From: Streptomyces sp. WMMC500
GTDB lineage: Bacteria; Actinomycetota; Actinomycetes; Streptomycetales; Streptomycetaceae
NCBI RefSeq assembly: GCF_027497195.1
Contig: NZ_CP114905.1
Coordinates: forward strand, 3,644,001-3,708,000
Length of the DNA stretch: 64,000 nt
Reading direction: 5' to 3'
Positions within the stretch are counted from its first letter, which is position 1; every line of letters starts with the position of its first letter. This document shows positions 17,329 to 26,846 of the stretch, one piece after another. The translations under genes were made by a program, and so were the position numbers. The notes beneath the pieces are model-generated. The model was given only the letters and a program-made list of their open reading frames with translations. It was not told the DNA's origin and did no database searches.

Positions 17329-17748
17329 ATGAAGCTGTTCAACCTCCTCTTGAACGTCCTGTGGCTGATCTTCTGCGGAATCTGGATGGCGATCGCGTAC
17401 ACGATCGCCGCGCTGATCTGCTTCATCCTGATCGTCACGATCCCGTTCGGGATCGCGTCGCTGCGTATCGCCGGCTACGTACTGTGGCCGTTCGGCCGCA
17501 CGACGGTGGAACGGCCGGGCGCGGGCGCGCCGTCGTTCGTCGGCAACGTGATCTGGGTGATCTTCGCGGGCTGGTGGCTGGCCCTCGGCCACCTGATCAC
17601 GAGCATCCCGCTGTTCCTGTCGATCATCGGCATCCCCTTCGGCTGGGCGAACCTGAAGCTCATCCCGATCTCCCTGATGCCGCTGGGCCGCGAGGTGGTC
17701 CCGACGGACGAGCGCTTCGGCTACGCTCGGCCACCCGCCCCGCGGTGA
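17329..17748 (+). CDS. YccF domain membrane protein
   Basis: A 139-residue protein with two copies of the YccF module: NLLLNVLWLIFCGIWMAIAY ... TIPFGIASLRIAGYVLWPFG and NVIWVIFAGWWLALGHLITS ... GIPFGWANLKLIPISLMPLG. About four membrane helices are expected. The family is widespread and of unknown function. The ATG at 17329 lies 9 bases after GAAGAGG; GTG 17320 is an alternative. It stands alone after a terminator. Confidence 0.85.
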   Translation: MKLFNLLLNVLWLIFCGIWMAIAYTIAALICFILIVTIPFGIASLRIAGYVLWPFGRTTVERPGAGAPSFVGNVIWVIFAGWWLALGHLITSIPLFLSIIGIPFGWANLKLIPISLMPLGREVVPTDERFGYARPPAPR

Positions 17749-17832
17749 CGGGGGCTCCCCGCAGGCGGTGTGTATCTGCTTTGTATGCGCGCCCCCTTGA
17801 ATCGGCGACGACACCGACGACAGGGGAGAAGC

Positions 17833-18945
17833 GTGCGCACCCGTATCCGCCGGCTGCTCGCCGTGGTGAGCACGGCGACAGCCCTGGCCGTCGCGGCGCC
17901 GATCGCCGACGCGGCCCCGCCGGCCCCGCCGGCTCCGCCGGCCCCTGCCGCCGAGGGTGAGTCCTCCCCCGCGGCGAACCCGTCGTCCTTCCAACTCGCC
18001 GATCCGGACACCGTGCGGGCGCGGGACGGCCGGTACGTCACCTACGGCACCACGGTGCCCGCCGGCCGCGGGACGCGGTGCGACGGCGCCACCGGGCGGC
18101 TCAACGTCCCGGTACTCGTCCACGGCTCCGGCAACACGGTCGGCATGACCGACTGCGCCTCGGGCGACGCGCTGCCCGGCGGACCGGGCGCCTGGGCCGA
18201 GCCGGGCGGCGCCGTCTGGGCGCCCGGTGTGGCCCGTTTGGGCGACCGCTACTTCATGTTCTACACCGCCTCACGCAAGGGCTCCGGGCAGAAGTGCATC
18301 GGCCGGGCCGTCGCGACGTCCGCCCGCGGCCCGTTCCGCAGCGCGGGCGGGTGGGCCTGCCCGCCCGGCGGACGGTGGGCGATCGACGCGAACCCCTTCG
18401 TCAGCGGCGGCACCATGTACGTCACCTACCGGGACGACGCGATCGCGGCCGGCGCCGAGACCGGCATCTCGACCGTACGCACCGACGGCGAGGGCCGGGC
18501 CGTCTGGAGCACCCGCCGGGACGTGCTCAAGAGCACCGACATCACCTGGGACACCCGCGGGACCAGCGGCGGCACCCATGTCGTCGAGAACCCGTCGATG
18601 TGGCGGCGGTCCAACGGCACCTGGTACCTGATGTACTCCGGTAACAACTGGGACAGCGCCCGCTACGCCACGGGCATCGCCGAGTGCGGCACCACCCCGC
18701 TCCCCTCGTCCCGCTGCAACCCCCTCCGCCGCGGCGTGGAGCGCCCGTACTTCGGCTACACCGGGTCCGGCGGACTCGGCCCGTACCGCGGCCTGCCCGG
18801 CAACCGCCGGGGGCCGGGCGGCATGGACGTCTTCGCCGTCCCCGACGGCACCCTCCGGGTGGTGTGGCACTGGTGGGACGGCGGCCCCCGCTACCCGATG
18901 AACGGCGCGCTGCGTCTGAACGCGGACGGCTACTACGTCCAGTAG
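17833..18945 (+). CDS. Secreted GH43-like beta-propeller protein
   Basis: 370 residues. The N-terminus (MRTRIRRLLAVVSTATALAVAAPIADA) is a Sec signal with cleavage near residue 27, followed by a Pro/Ala linker. The mature part resembles a five-bladed glycoside hydrolase 43 fold with all three acidic positions: LADPDTVRARDGRYVTYG (base), AIDANPFVSGGTMYVTY (pKa modulator) and VVENPSMWRRSNGTWYLMYSGN (acid). It probably hydrolyses arabinose- or xylose-containing polysaccharide outside the cell; the exact sugar is unknown. GTG 17833 follows GGGGAGAA. The next gene also encodes an exported protein. Confidence 0.75.
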   Translation: MRTRIRRLLAVVSTATALAVAAPIADAAPPAPPAPPAPAAEGESSPAANPSSFQLADPDTVRARDGRYVTYGTTVPAGRGTRCDGATGRLNVPVLVHGSGNTVGMTDCASGDALPGGPGAWAEPGGAVWAPGVARLGDRYFMFYTASRKGSGQKCIGRAVATSARGPFRSAGGWACPPGGRWAIDANPFVSGGTMYVTYRDDAIAAGAETGISTVRTDGEGRAVWSTRRDVLKSTDITWDTRGTSGGTHVVENPSMWRRSNGTWYLMYSGNNWDSARYATGIAECGTTPLPSSRCNPLRRGVERPYFGYTGSGGLGPYRGLPGNRRGPGGMDVFAVPDGTLRVVWHWWDGGPRYPMNGALRLNADGYYVQ

Positions 18946-19003
18946 GGCCCCGGCCGGGCAGAGGGAACGCGTACGGCACTCGAAGCTCGCGTAGGGAGAA
19001 GTC

Positions 19004-19843
19004 GTGGAAGCGATCACCAGGAGGCGCGCCCTCGGCCTCGGCGGCGCGGCCGTGGTCGGCACCGCCGGCGCACTGGCAGCGGCCGACAGCGCCGACGCGG
19101 CCGACGGCTGGCAGCGGCTCGTCGTCGTCACCGCCAACATCGGGCGCGAGAACGCGGGCCAGCGGGAACGCGCCATCCGGGACGTCCGGCACGCCGTGAC
19201 GATCGACGGCCGGCTGACCAGACCGCTGGTGGGCTGGCAGGAGATCGGCGAGGGTGACGGGAGCGACAACCTGGAACCCCGGTGGATCAACCAGTACTTC
19301 GGCACCGCCTACCGGAACATCTTCGAGCAGGAGGGCCGTGCCCGCAGGGTGCCGATGTCGATCCCCACGGCGTACGACATCGTCGACCGCAGGGTCACCT
19401 TCGTCCACGGCGGCAGGGCGGGCGTCTCGCCGCACCGGGTCATCACCGAGGCCGTACTGGCACGGGCGGACGATCCCCGGTCGAGATTCGTCTTCGCCAA
19501 CACCCACTACGTGGCGGGGGCGTTCAACGGCACGGAGGACCCGCACGAGGCGTGGCGGGACGACATGTGGCGGCAGCACTTCCGCAAGCACCGCGACGAG
19601 GTGCTGGGACACTGGCGCGCCCGCGGCCTCCCGGTGATCTGGACCGGCGACGTGAACCGCAGCCCGATGCCGCTGCTCCTGCCCCAGCACGAAAAGCGCG
19701 CCTTCGCCCGCGGGATCGACCAGATCGGGTGGGTCCCGGGCACGAACGGGACACAGGTGCGGCTGCGCTGGACGAAGGTGGTGCCGATGCACGTGGACGG
19801 GCACGACGCCAGGGTGGCGGTGATGCAGATACGCCGCGTCTGA
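19004..19843 (+). CDS. Exported endonuclease/exonuclease/phosphatase-fold protein
   Basis: 279 residues with a Tat-type leader (TRRRALGLGGAAVVG ... ADSADA). The EEP core residues are visible: Asn in VVTANIGRE, Glu in VGWQEIGEG, His in FANTHYVAG, Asp and Asn in WTGDVNRSP, and Asp/His in DGHDARVAV. The family cleaves phosphodiesters in nucleic acids, phosphoinositides or sphingomyelin. Tat export suggests folding with its metal ion before secretion. It follows the GH43-like gene by 58 bp and is probably co-transcribed. Confidence 0.8.
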   Translation: MEAITRRRALGLGGAAVVGTAGALAAADSADAADGWQRLVVVTANIGRENAGQRERAIRDVRHAVTIDGRLTRPLVGWQEIGEGDGSDNLEPRWINQYFGTAYRNIFEQEGRARRVPMSIPTAYDIVDRRVTFVHGGRAGVSPHRVITEAVLARADDPRSRFVFANTHYVAGAFNGTEDPHEAWRDDMWRQHFRKHRDEVLGHWRARGLPVIWTGDVNRSPMPLLLPQHEKRAFARGIDQIGWVPGTNGTQVRLRWTKVVPMHVDGHDARVAVMQIRRV

Positions 19844-19863
19844 GGGCGGGGCAGGACGCGAGC

Positions 19864-19880
19864 CGAGGCCCGGAGCCTCG
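19864..19880. terminator. Bidirectional hairpin between convergent genes
   Basis: CGAGGC, a 5-base loop, GCCTCG, between the exported nuclease stop (19843) and the convergent pump stop (19909). Confidence 0.45.
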
Positions 19881-19908
19881 TCGGTCCGGGCTGCGGGCTT
19901 CGCCGGTC

Positions 19909-21486
19909 TCAGCGGTTCACGCTTGCCTGCCCTGCTGCCTCGGGTTCCTCCTTCTGCTCCTCCTCCCCCGTGATCGGCGGTACGCCCCGCAGCAGCAGCG
20001 CCGCCACCGCCGCCGTCACCAGCGCCAGCACCGCGCTCGCCGCCGCCGCCGTGTGCAGGCCCGCGGTGAAGGCGTCGCGGGCCGCCGTGGCCAGGGCCGC
20101 GCCGCGTTCGGGGGCGGCCAGGGCGCCGGCCGCGTCCAGGGCGGCGCCCACGGTGTCGCGGGCCTCGGCGGGGGCGTCGGGCGGCATCTCCCGGCGGTAG
20201 ACCGCCGCCGCCAGGCTGCCGGTGGTCGCGATGCCGAGCGCCAGGCCGAGGTCGTACGCCGTCTGCCCGGTCGCGGCGGCGGCGCCCGCCTTCGGCGGGG
20301 GTGCGCCGGCGACGGCGAGTGCCGTGCCCAGGACGCTGATCGGGGCGACCCCGAACATGACCACCGTCAGCCCCGCCGCCGTGGCGCCGACGCCCGTGAC
20401 GGCCGTCAGCATCCCGTACCCGACCAGCGAGATCAGCAGACCGCCGACCAGGACCCACGCCGGCCGGAACCGCCTCGCCAGAACGGGCGTGAGCTGTGAG
20501 CCCGCCACCAGCCCCACCGCGCCCGGCACCAGCCACAACCCGGCCGCCAGCGGCGACAGTTCCGTCACCGACTGGAGGTACTGCGGCACCAGGTACTCGA
20601 CGCCGTTGAGCGCCGTCATGCCCAGCAGCAGGGTGAGCAGCGCGCCGGTGAACTCCCGGCGGCGGAACAGCGCGAGGTCCAGCAGCGGGTCCCTGAGGCG
20701 GTTCTGCCGGCGTACGAAGGCGGTGACCGCGACCGCGCCCACCGCCGTGGACAGCGCGGCCGTGCCGCCGGGGCCGTGTTCCGCGGTGTGCTTGACCGCG
20801 TACACCAGCGGCAGCACGGACGTCAGGAACAGCGCGACGCTCGGCAGGTCCAGCCGGCCGGGGCGCGGATCGCGGTACTCCGGCAGGAGCAGCGGTGCCA
20901 CCAGCAGCACCGGCAGCATCACGGGCAGCCCGATCAGGAACACCGAGCCCCACCACCACCGCTCCAGCAGCACGCCGCCGACGACCGGTCCCGCCGCCAG
21001 GCCGGCGGACAGCGCGGTGACCCACATCGCGATGGCCGTCGCGCGCTGCCGGGGGTCGGCGAACATGTGGCTGATCAGGGAGAGGGTGGAGGGCAGGACG
21101 GCCGCGCCCGCCACGCCGAGTACGGCACGCGCGCCGATGAGGGTCGCGGCGTTCTGCGCGTACGCCGCGACCACCGACGCGATCATGAACCCGGCCGAAC
21201 CGGCCAGCAGCAGTCTGCGGCGGCCGACGCGGTCGCCGAGCGTCCCTATGATCACGAGGGTGCCGGCGGTGAGGAACCCGTAGATGTCGGTGATCCACAG
21301 CACCTCGGAGCCGCTGGGCCGCAGGTCGGCGGCGAGGTACGGGGTGGCGAGCCAGAGCACGCCCAGGTCGGCGGTCATCAGCGCGACCGGCACCACGAGC
21401 AGCGCGAGGCCGAGCCACTGGCGGACTCCGGCGCGCGGCGGCGGGGTGTGGCGGTCGTCGGTACGGGCGTGGGCGCCGGTGCTCAC
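19909..21486 (-). CDS. MFS drug transporter, DHA2 family
   Basis: 525 residues, about 14 helices: MTADLGVLWLATPYLAADLRPSGSEVLWITDIYGF, GTLGDRVGRRRLLLAG (motif A) and GLAAGPVVGGVLLERWWWGSVFLIGLPV (motif C). This resembles the SmvA/QacA-like group that exports quaternary ammonium compounds and dyes. A loop-like region of Ala/Glu precedes the last helix and the C-terminus is acidic. The GTG overlaps the reductase stop as GTGA with GGAGG 7 bases upstream, so the two genes form an operon. Confidence 0.88.
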   Translation of the reverse strand: MSTGAHARTDDRHTPPPRAGVRQWLGLALLVVPVALMTADLGVLWLATPYLAADLRPSGSEVLWITDIYGFLTAGTLVIIGTLGDRVGRRRLLLAGSAGFMIASVVAAYAQNAATLIGARAVLGVAGAAVLPSTLSLISHMFADPRQRATAIAMWVTALSAGLAAGPVVGGVLLERWWWGSVFLIGLPVMLPVLLVAPLLLPEYRDPRPGRLDLPSVALFLTSVLPLVYAVKHTAEHGPGGTAALSTAVGAVAVTAFVRRQNRLRDPLLDLALFRRREFTGALLTLLLGMTALNGVEYLVPQYLQSVTELSPLAAGLWLVPGAVGLVAGSQLTPVLARRFRPAWVLVGGLLISLVGYGMLTAVTGVGATAAGLTVVMFGVAPISVLGTALAVAGAPPPKAGAAAATGQTAYDLGLALGIATTGSLAAAVYRREMPPDAPAEARDTVGAALDAAGALAAPERGAALATAARDAFTAGLHTAAAASAVLALVTAAVAALLLRGVPPITGEEEQKEEPEAAGQASVNR

Positions 21487-22145
21487 CGGGACACCTCCAC
21501 GCGCGTGATCGCGGTGCCGCGCAGGGGTGTGCCGTGGGACGGGGTGTCGCCGAGGATCTCCTGCCGCGCGGCCTCCGCCGCGGCCAGCACCTCGCGCACC
21601 TTCGCGGGCCGTACGTGTACGGGGACGCCGGACAGCTCGGTGCCGTGCAGCAGCCGGACCGCGGACGCGGTGATGCCGTTGTACTCCGAGATGCCGACTC
21701 GCAGTTGCGTGTCCATCGCGGTGTCCAGGCCGAGGGAGGCGAACTCCTCGGCGGTGCCGCCCGCCAGCCCCAGCCACAGCATCCGCTTGGCGGCGAGCCG
21801 CGGGGTGCTGCGGCCGTAGGCGAAGCCGTAGTTCCAGACGCGGTCGATCCAGCCCTTGAGGATCGCCGGCGGCGCGTACCACCAGACAGGGAAGACGACG
21901 AGGATGTCGTCGGCGGCGGCGATGCGGTCCATGTGGGCATGGACCTCGGCCGAGTACCGCTTGTCGCGGTTCTCCCAGTCGGGTTCGTCGTCGGGATACG
22001 TGCGTGGATCGAAGCGCTCCGCGTACAGGTCGAGGACGTCGACCGTGCCGCCCGCGTCCCGTATCCGGGCCCGCAGGCCGGCCGCGACCTGTGCGGTGAG
22101 GGAGTCGGGGCGGGGGTGGGCCACGACCGTGAGGGTGTGGGGCAT
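21483..22145 (-). CDS. Flavodoxin-fold NAD(P)H:quinone oxidoreductase
   Basis: A 220-residue protein like MdaB/KefF-type reductases: MPHTLTVVAHPRPDSLTAQVAAGL (FMN/FAD phosphate site), DDILVVFPVWWYAPPAILKGWIDRVWNYGFAYG (flavin and quinone site) and WLGLAGGTAEEFASLG. It should reduce quinones or similar electrophiles by two electrons. GGAGA precedes the ATG by 6 bases. It is co-transcribed with a DHA2 pump and divergent from the BTAD regulator, suggesting a reduce-and-export stress unit. Confidence 0.85.
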   Translation of the reverse strand: MPHTLTVVAHPRPDSLTAQVAAGLRARIRDAGGTVDVLDLYAERFDPRTYPDDEPDWENRDKRYSAEVHAHMDRIAAADDILVVFPVWWYAPPAILKGWIDRVWNYGFAYGRSTPRLAAKRMLWLGLAGGTAEEFASLGLDTAMDTQLRVGISEYNGITASAVRLLHGTELSGVPVHVRPAKVREVLAAAEAARQEILGDTPSHGTPLRGTAITRVEVSR

Positions 22146-22338
22146 GGGTTTCTCCGGGGGTGGGCAGGGGGCGGGCGGCGGACGCCGGTGGCGTCCGGTG
22201 CACCTCACTGTCCGGGGGGCCGCATCGGATCCGGCTCGGGTGGTGTTCGGGCCTGGCCCCGGGGGTGTGCGGAGGGGCAGCAGGGGGCGGGGAGAGACAC
22301 CGGGGCCGGTGTCGGGGGCCTGGGCTACCGTGATCGAC

Positions 22339-25300
22339 ATGCGATTCGGGGTGCTGGGGGAGACGGCGGTGTGGACCGACGCCGGCCGGCCCGTGCGCGT
22401 ACCCGAGCTGAAGGTGCGGGCCCTCCTCGCGTCCCTGCTGGCGCACGCCGGGCAGCCCGTCGCGACGTCGCGGCTGATCGACGACCTGTGGGGCGACGAG
22501 CCGCCGGGGAACCCGGCGCGTTCACTCCAGGCGAAGGTCTCGCAGTTGCGGGGGGTGCTGGAGGCGGCCGAGACCGGCGCGCGGGACCTGGTCGCCACGC
22601 GCGCTCCCGGATATCAGCTCGTGCTGCCGCCCGAGGAGCCCGACGCCCTGGACGCCCGGCGGTTCGCGCGGCTGGCCGCCCGGGCCCGTACGGCACCGGA
22701 CGCCGCAGCACGGATCGCTCTGCTGCGCGAAGCCCTGGGCCTGTGGCGCGGGCCCGCCTTCGCGGACTTCGCCGAGGAGCCGTTCGCGCAGGCGGCGGTG
22801 GCGCGGCTGGCGGACGAGCGGCTGGTCGCCCTGGAGGCGCTGGCGGACGCGCGGCTGGAGCTGGGTGAGCACGCCGAGGTGGTGGCCGAGCTGGCCGAGC
22901 AGGTGGCGCGGCATCCGTTGCGGGAGCAGTTGCGGGCCGTCTATCTGCGGGCGCTGTACGGGGCGGGGCGCCAGAGCGAGGCCCTTGCCGGGTACGAGGA
23001 CCTGCGCGCCCGCCTCGCCGACGAGCTGGGGGTCGACCCCAGCCCGGCGCTCGCCGCGCTGCACGGGGCGATGCTGCGGCAGGACGCGGCGCTGGACGCC
23101 CCGGCCGCCGGGCGCGGGCGGGGCGGGCGCGGGCCCACCCCGCCGCGTACGAACCTGATCGCTCCGCCGCTGGGCGACCTCGTCGGGCGGGACGAGGCGA
23201 TCGGGGAGGTGGCGGCGCTGCTGGCGGAGCGGCGTCTCGTCACGCTGACGGGACCGGGCGGGGTCGGCAAGACGCGGCTGGCGCTGGCGGTGATGGAGAA
23301 GCTGCGGGGGACGTACCCGGACGGCGAGTGGGTGGTGGAGCTGGCCGGCGCGGCGGGCGGGTCGGCGGGGGCGGCGGGGCGGATGACCGGTCCGGACGAC
23401 GGGCGGCGGGCGGGCGCGGAGGGGCGGCGGGCGGGCACGGACGGCCGGCGGCCCGGCTCCGACGGCTCGCGGCCCGGCTCCGACGGGTTGCGGCCCGGGG
23501 TTGGCGGCCAGGGGCCCGGTGCCGGCGGCCGGCTGGCCGAGACGGCCGCCGTCGCCCTCGGCCTGCGCGACGACGGCACGTGGGGCCGGCGCCCCGAAGG
23601 CGAGGCGGATCCCGGCGCCGCCGGGCGGCTGGCGGCGGCGCTCGCCGGCCGCCGGATGCTGCTCGTCCTCGACAACTGCGAGCATGTCGTCGACGAGGCC
23701 GCCGAGTTGGTGGAGCTGCTGCTGCGCAGCGTGCCCGGTCTGACCGTACTGACGACGAGCCAGGAGGCGCTGGCGCTCGCCGGGGAGACGCTGTGGGCGG
23801 TGCCGCCGCTCGCGCCGGGCAGCGCGCTCGAACTGTTCACGGCGCGCGCCGCCGCGGCGGCGCCCGGCTTCACGCTCGACGCGGCGGGCAGGACGGCGGC
23901 CGAGGCGATCTGCCGTCGGCTGGACGGCATCCCGCTGGCCCTGGAGCTGGCCGCCACGCGCGTGCGCGCGCTGGGCGTACACCAGCTTGAGCAGCGCCTC
24001 GACGACCGCTTCCGGCTGCTGTCCGCGGGCCAGCGCGGTGCTCCGGCACGGCAGCAGACGCTCCGGGCGGTGATCGACTGGAGCTGGGAGCTGCTGACCG
24101 CACCGGAGCAGGCGGTGCTGCGGCGGCTGGCCGTGCACGCCGAGGGCTGCACCCTGGACGCCGCGGAGGCGGTGTGTGCGGGGGACGGGGTCGCGGCTCG
24201 GGACGTGCTGGGGATCACGGCGCGGCTGGTCGACCGCTCGCTGGTGGTCGCGGCACCGGACGGCTCGCGCTACCGGCTGCTGGAGTCGGTCGCCGCGTAC
24301 TGCCTGGAGCGACTGGACGAGGCTGGCGAGCGCGAGTCCGTGGCGACGCGGCACCTGGAGTGGTACGCGGACCTGGCCGCGGGCGCGGAGCCGCGGCTGC
24401 GGGGGCCGGAGCAACTGGCCTGGCTGGAGCGGCTGGACGCGGAGAGCGCGAACCTGCGCGCGGCGTTCGCCACCGCGGTGCGGCGCGGCAGCGCGCGGGA
24501 TGCGCTGCGGCTGGTGGACGCGCTGGGGTGGTACTGGATCATGCGTGGCCGCCTCGTCGAGGCGCTGCGCTCGGCGGCGGACGCGCTGGCGCTGCCGGGG
24601 GGCGACGCGGCGCCGCGGGCGCGGGTGGGCGTGTGGCGGACGGGGTTCGCGATCCTGACGGGGAACGGGACGAAGCGGACGGCGCGTATCGGGGCGGCGG
24701 TCGGTGCGTACGAGAACGCGTACGAGCAGGGGGACGCGGGGGCGTCGGGCTGGCGGGGCCCGGCGTGGGCGGGGTGGTTCCTGGGGCACACGCTGTGCGG
24801 CACGGGGAGCATGGCGGAGGGCGAGGAGTTGACGGGCCGGGCTCTCGCCGCCTTCCGGGAGCAGGGTGACGGCTGGGGTGAGGCGGCGGCCCTCGGGGAC
24901 CGGGCGGTGCAGCGGCTGCTGAAGGGCGACCTCGCCGAGGCGGCGGGGGCGGCGGAGCGGAGCGCGGAGTTGTTCGCGGGCGCGGGGGACGCGTGTTCCC
25001 GGCTGTGGGCGGTGTACCCGCTGGCCTCGCTCGCGGAGATCCACGGCGACTACGCCCGGGCCACGGAGCTGTGGCGCGGCGGCCTCGACGTCGCCCGCCG
25101 CTTCGGCGCGTCACCCCAGGCGGTCGACCTGCAGGCGGGCCTGGGCAGGGTCGCGCTGCTCGCGGGCGACCTGGCGGCGGCGTACGAGCACCACGAGGCC
25201 GCGCGGTGCGCGGCGACCGAGATCGGCTTCCGCGCGGGCGAGATCAACGCCCGCCTGGGCCTGGCCCTCACGGCACGCCGGGACGGCCGGCTGGACGCGG

Positions 25301-25743
25301 CGGAGGCGCATCTGCACGCCGTGCTGGAGTGGCACCGCGAGGTCGGCCTGAACGGCGCGAACGCGCTGGTCCTCGCCGAACTGGGCTTCGTGGCGGAGCT
25401 GCGCGGCGACGCGGAGGAGGCCCGCGGCCGCCAGGAGGAGGGCTACGAGACGGCCCTGACGACGGGAGACCCCCGCGCGCTGGCCCTGTCCCTGGAGGGC
25501 ATGGCCGCGGCCCGCACCCTGACGGACACCCCGGCGGCGCTGCGAGACGCGGCGCTGCTGCTGGGCGCCGCCGCGGCGGCCCGCCGCGCGGCGGGAGCGC
25601 CGCTGCCCGCGGCGGAACGGGGGGATGTGAACCGCGCGACGGCCCGGATCCGCGAGGCCCTGGGGGCGGCGGAGGCGGCGGAGGCGCTGCGGAGGGGGGA
25701 GGGTTTCTCGCCGGAGGAGGCGGTGGCGGGGAGCGGGGGCTGA
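22339..25743 (+). CDS. AfsR/SARP-type BTAD and NB-ARC regulator with heptad insert
   Basis: 1134 residues: winged helix (MRFGVLGETAVWTDAGRPVRVPELKVRALLA, about 1-95), BTAD domain (about 97-245), NB-ARC ATPase with Walker A GPGGVGKT at 305-312 and Walker B LLVLDNCEH around 440-449, GIPLALELAATRVRAL, then TPR-like repeats. Between Walker A and Walker B six heptads of the type GRRPGSD are inserted (355-396). No ribosome site precedes the ATG; TACCGT 7 bases upstream may be a -10 box of a leaderless transcript. It is divergent from the reductase/pump operon, a plausible target. Confidence 0.87.
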   Translation: MRFGVLGETAVWTDAGRPVRVPELKVRALLASLLAHAGQPVATSRLIDDLWGDEPPGNPARSLQAKVSQLRGVLEAAETGARDLVATRAPGYQLVLPPEEPDALDARRFARLAARARTAPDAAARIALLREALGLWRGPAFADFAEEPFAQAAVARLADERLVALEALADARLELGEHAEVVAELAEQVARHPLREQLRAVYLRALYGAGRQSEALAGYEDLRARLADELGVDPSPALAALHGAMLRQDAALDAPAAGRGRGGRGPTPPRTNLIAPPLGDLVGRDEAIGEVAALLAERRLVTLTGPGGVGKTRLALAVMEKLRGTYPDGEWVVELAGAAGGSAGAAGRMTGPDDGRRAGAEGRRAGTDGRRPGSDGSRPGSDGLRPGVGGQGPGAGGRLAETAAVALGLRDDGTWGRRPEGEADPGAAGRLAAALAGRRMLLVLDNCEHVVDEAAELVELLLRSVPGLTVLTTSQEALALAGETLWAVPPLAPGSALELFTARAAAAAPGFTLDAAGRTAAEAICRRLDGIPLALELAATRVRALGVHQLEQRLDDRFRLLSAGQRGAPARQQTLRAVIDWSWELLTAPEQAVLRRLAVHAEGCTLDAAEAVCAGDGVAARDVLGITARLVDRSLVVAAPDGSRYRLLESVAAYCLERLDEAGERESVATRHLEWYADLAAGAEPRLRGPEQLAWLERLDAESANLRAAFATAVRRGSARDALRLVDALGWYWIMRGRLVEALRSAADALALPGGDAAPRARVGVWRTGFAILTGNGTKRTARIGAAVGAYENAYEQGDAGASGWRGPAWAGWFLGHTLCGTGSMAEGEELTGRALAAFREQGDGWGEAAALGDRAVQRLLKGDLAEAAGAAERSAELFAGAGDACSRLWAVYPLASLAEIHGDYARATELWRGGLDVARRFGASPQAVDLQAGLGRVALLAGDLAAAYEHHEAARCAATEIGFRAGEINARLGLALTARRDGRLDAAEAHLHAVLEWHREVGLNGANALVLAELGFVAELRGDAEEARGRQEEGYETALTTGDPRALALSLEGMAAARTLTDTPAALRDAALLLGAAAAARRAAGAPLPAAERGDVNRATARIREALGAAEAAEALRRGEGFSPEEAVAGSGG
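23401..23526 (+). repeat. Six in-frame 21-bp repeats inside the NB-ARC domain
   Basis: The DNA encodes GRRAGAE GRRAGTD GRRPGSD GSRPGSD GLRPGVG GQGPGAG, six imperfect 7-codon units in tandem. The repeats lie between the P-loop and Walker B of the regulator, where relatives have only a short loop. Confidence 0.7.
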
Positions 25744-25836
25744 CGGGCCGATAGCCCGGGGTGCGGGGACGTCGAACGGGGACGTCGTTCGGGTGGCGGC
25801 CACCGCGGCGGGCAGCGCCGGGCCGCCGGCGGCGGG

Positions 25837-26706
25837 TTAGTTGCCCAGGTTGCGGCCCGCCATGCGCTCCAGGCGGGCGATGCGTTCCGCCATCGGCGGG
25901 TGCGTCGAGAAGAGGCGCGACATGTTGCCCGACCCCCGGCGGAACGGGTTGGCGATCATCATGTGGCTCGCCGTCTCGATGCGCGGCTCGGGGGGCAGCG
26001 GGAGCTGCTTCGTGCCGATGTCGAGCTTCCGCAGGGCGCTCGCCAGGGCCAGCGGGTCGCCGGTGAGGCGGGCGCCGGTCTGGTCCGCCTCGTACTCGCG
26101 CGAGCGGCTGACCGCGAGCCTGATGATGCTCGCCGCCACCGGGCCGAGGAAGAGGACCAGGAGCATGCCGAACGGGCCGGGGCCGTTGCCGTTGCGGTCG
26201 CCGCTCGGGATCAGCCAGGCGAAGTTCACCAGGAACATCACCACCGACGCGAGCGCGCCCGCGATCGACGAGATGAGGATGTCCCGGTTGTAGACGTGCA
26301 TCAGCTCGTGGCCCAGGACGCCGCGCAGCTCGCGCTCGTCGAGTATCTGCAGGATGCCGTCGGTGACGCAGACCGCCGCGTTGCGCGGGTCACGGCCGGT
26401 GGCGAAGGCGTTCGGGGCCTGGGTGGGCGAGATGTAGAGCCGCGGCATGGGCTGGCGGGCCTCGTTGGAGAGCTCGCGCACGATGCGGTAGAGGTTCGGC
26501 GCCTCGATCTCGCTGACCGGGCGGGCGCGCATCGCGCGCAGCGCCAGCTTGTCGCTGTTCCAGTACGCGTACGCGTTGGTGCCGATGGCCACGACGAGCG
26601 CGACGATCAGGCCCGTACGGCCGAAAATGCTGCCGATGAGCAAGATCAGCGCCGACATGCCGCCGAGGAGCGCGGCTGTCTTCAGCCCGTTGTTCGACCG
26701 GTGCAC
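25837..26706 (-). CDS. htpX: Membrane zinc metalloprotease HtpX
   Basis: 289 residues of the M48B family. Two N-terminal membrane helices ([20 protein letters not shown] and [18 protein letters not shown]), the zinc site HELMH at 133-137, [17 protein letters not shown] upstream of it, further membrane segments, and the third-ligand Glu in [13 protein letters not shown]. It degrades misfolded membrane proteins. The GTG at 26704-26706 follows GGAGG. It lies directly downstream of the nuo2 operon on the same strand with a 140-bp gap. Confidence 0.95.
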   Translation of the reverse strand: MHRSNNGLKTAALLGGMSALILLIGSIFGRTGLIVALVVAIGTNAYAYWNSDKLALRAMRARPVSEIEAPNLYRIVRELSNEARQPMPRLYISPTQAPNAFATGRDPRNAAVCVTDGILQILDERELRGVLGHELMHVYNRDILISSIAGALASVVMFLVNFAWLIPSGDRNGNGPGPFGMLLVLFLGPVAASIIRLAVSRSREYEADQTGARLTGDPLALASALRKLDIGTKQLPLPPEPRIETASHMMIANPFRRGSGNMSRLFSTHPPMAERIARLERMAGRNLGN

Positions 26707-26770
26707 GGTGTGCCCTCCAAAGCCTGCCGCCGCAAGTGTCGGCCGTCTCCCTCCAGTGGACCCCTCCCCC

Positions 26771-26807
26771 ACCAGGAACGCGCGACCTGCCGGGTAAGTT
26801 CCCTGGT
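26771..26807 (-). terminator. Possible terminator after the nuo2 operon
   Basis: ACCAGGAAC (26771-26779) and GTTCCCTGGT (26798-26807) pair with a one-base bulge over an 18-base loop, 40 bp after the nuoN2 stop on the minus strand. Weak. Confidence 0.3.
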
Positions 26808-26846
26808 CAGCGCAGATCCCCCGTGCGCCGGGCGGGTGAGGCGGCG

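Noticed and set aside
19909..22446. One long minus-strand frame joining the pump and sequence upstream of it
   Set aside because: The upstream part has no membrane character; GTG 21486 with GGAGG and the GTGA overlap marks the true start.
23401..23526. A CRISPR array
   Set aside because: The 21-bp repeats are in frame, imperfect and have no spacers.
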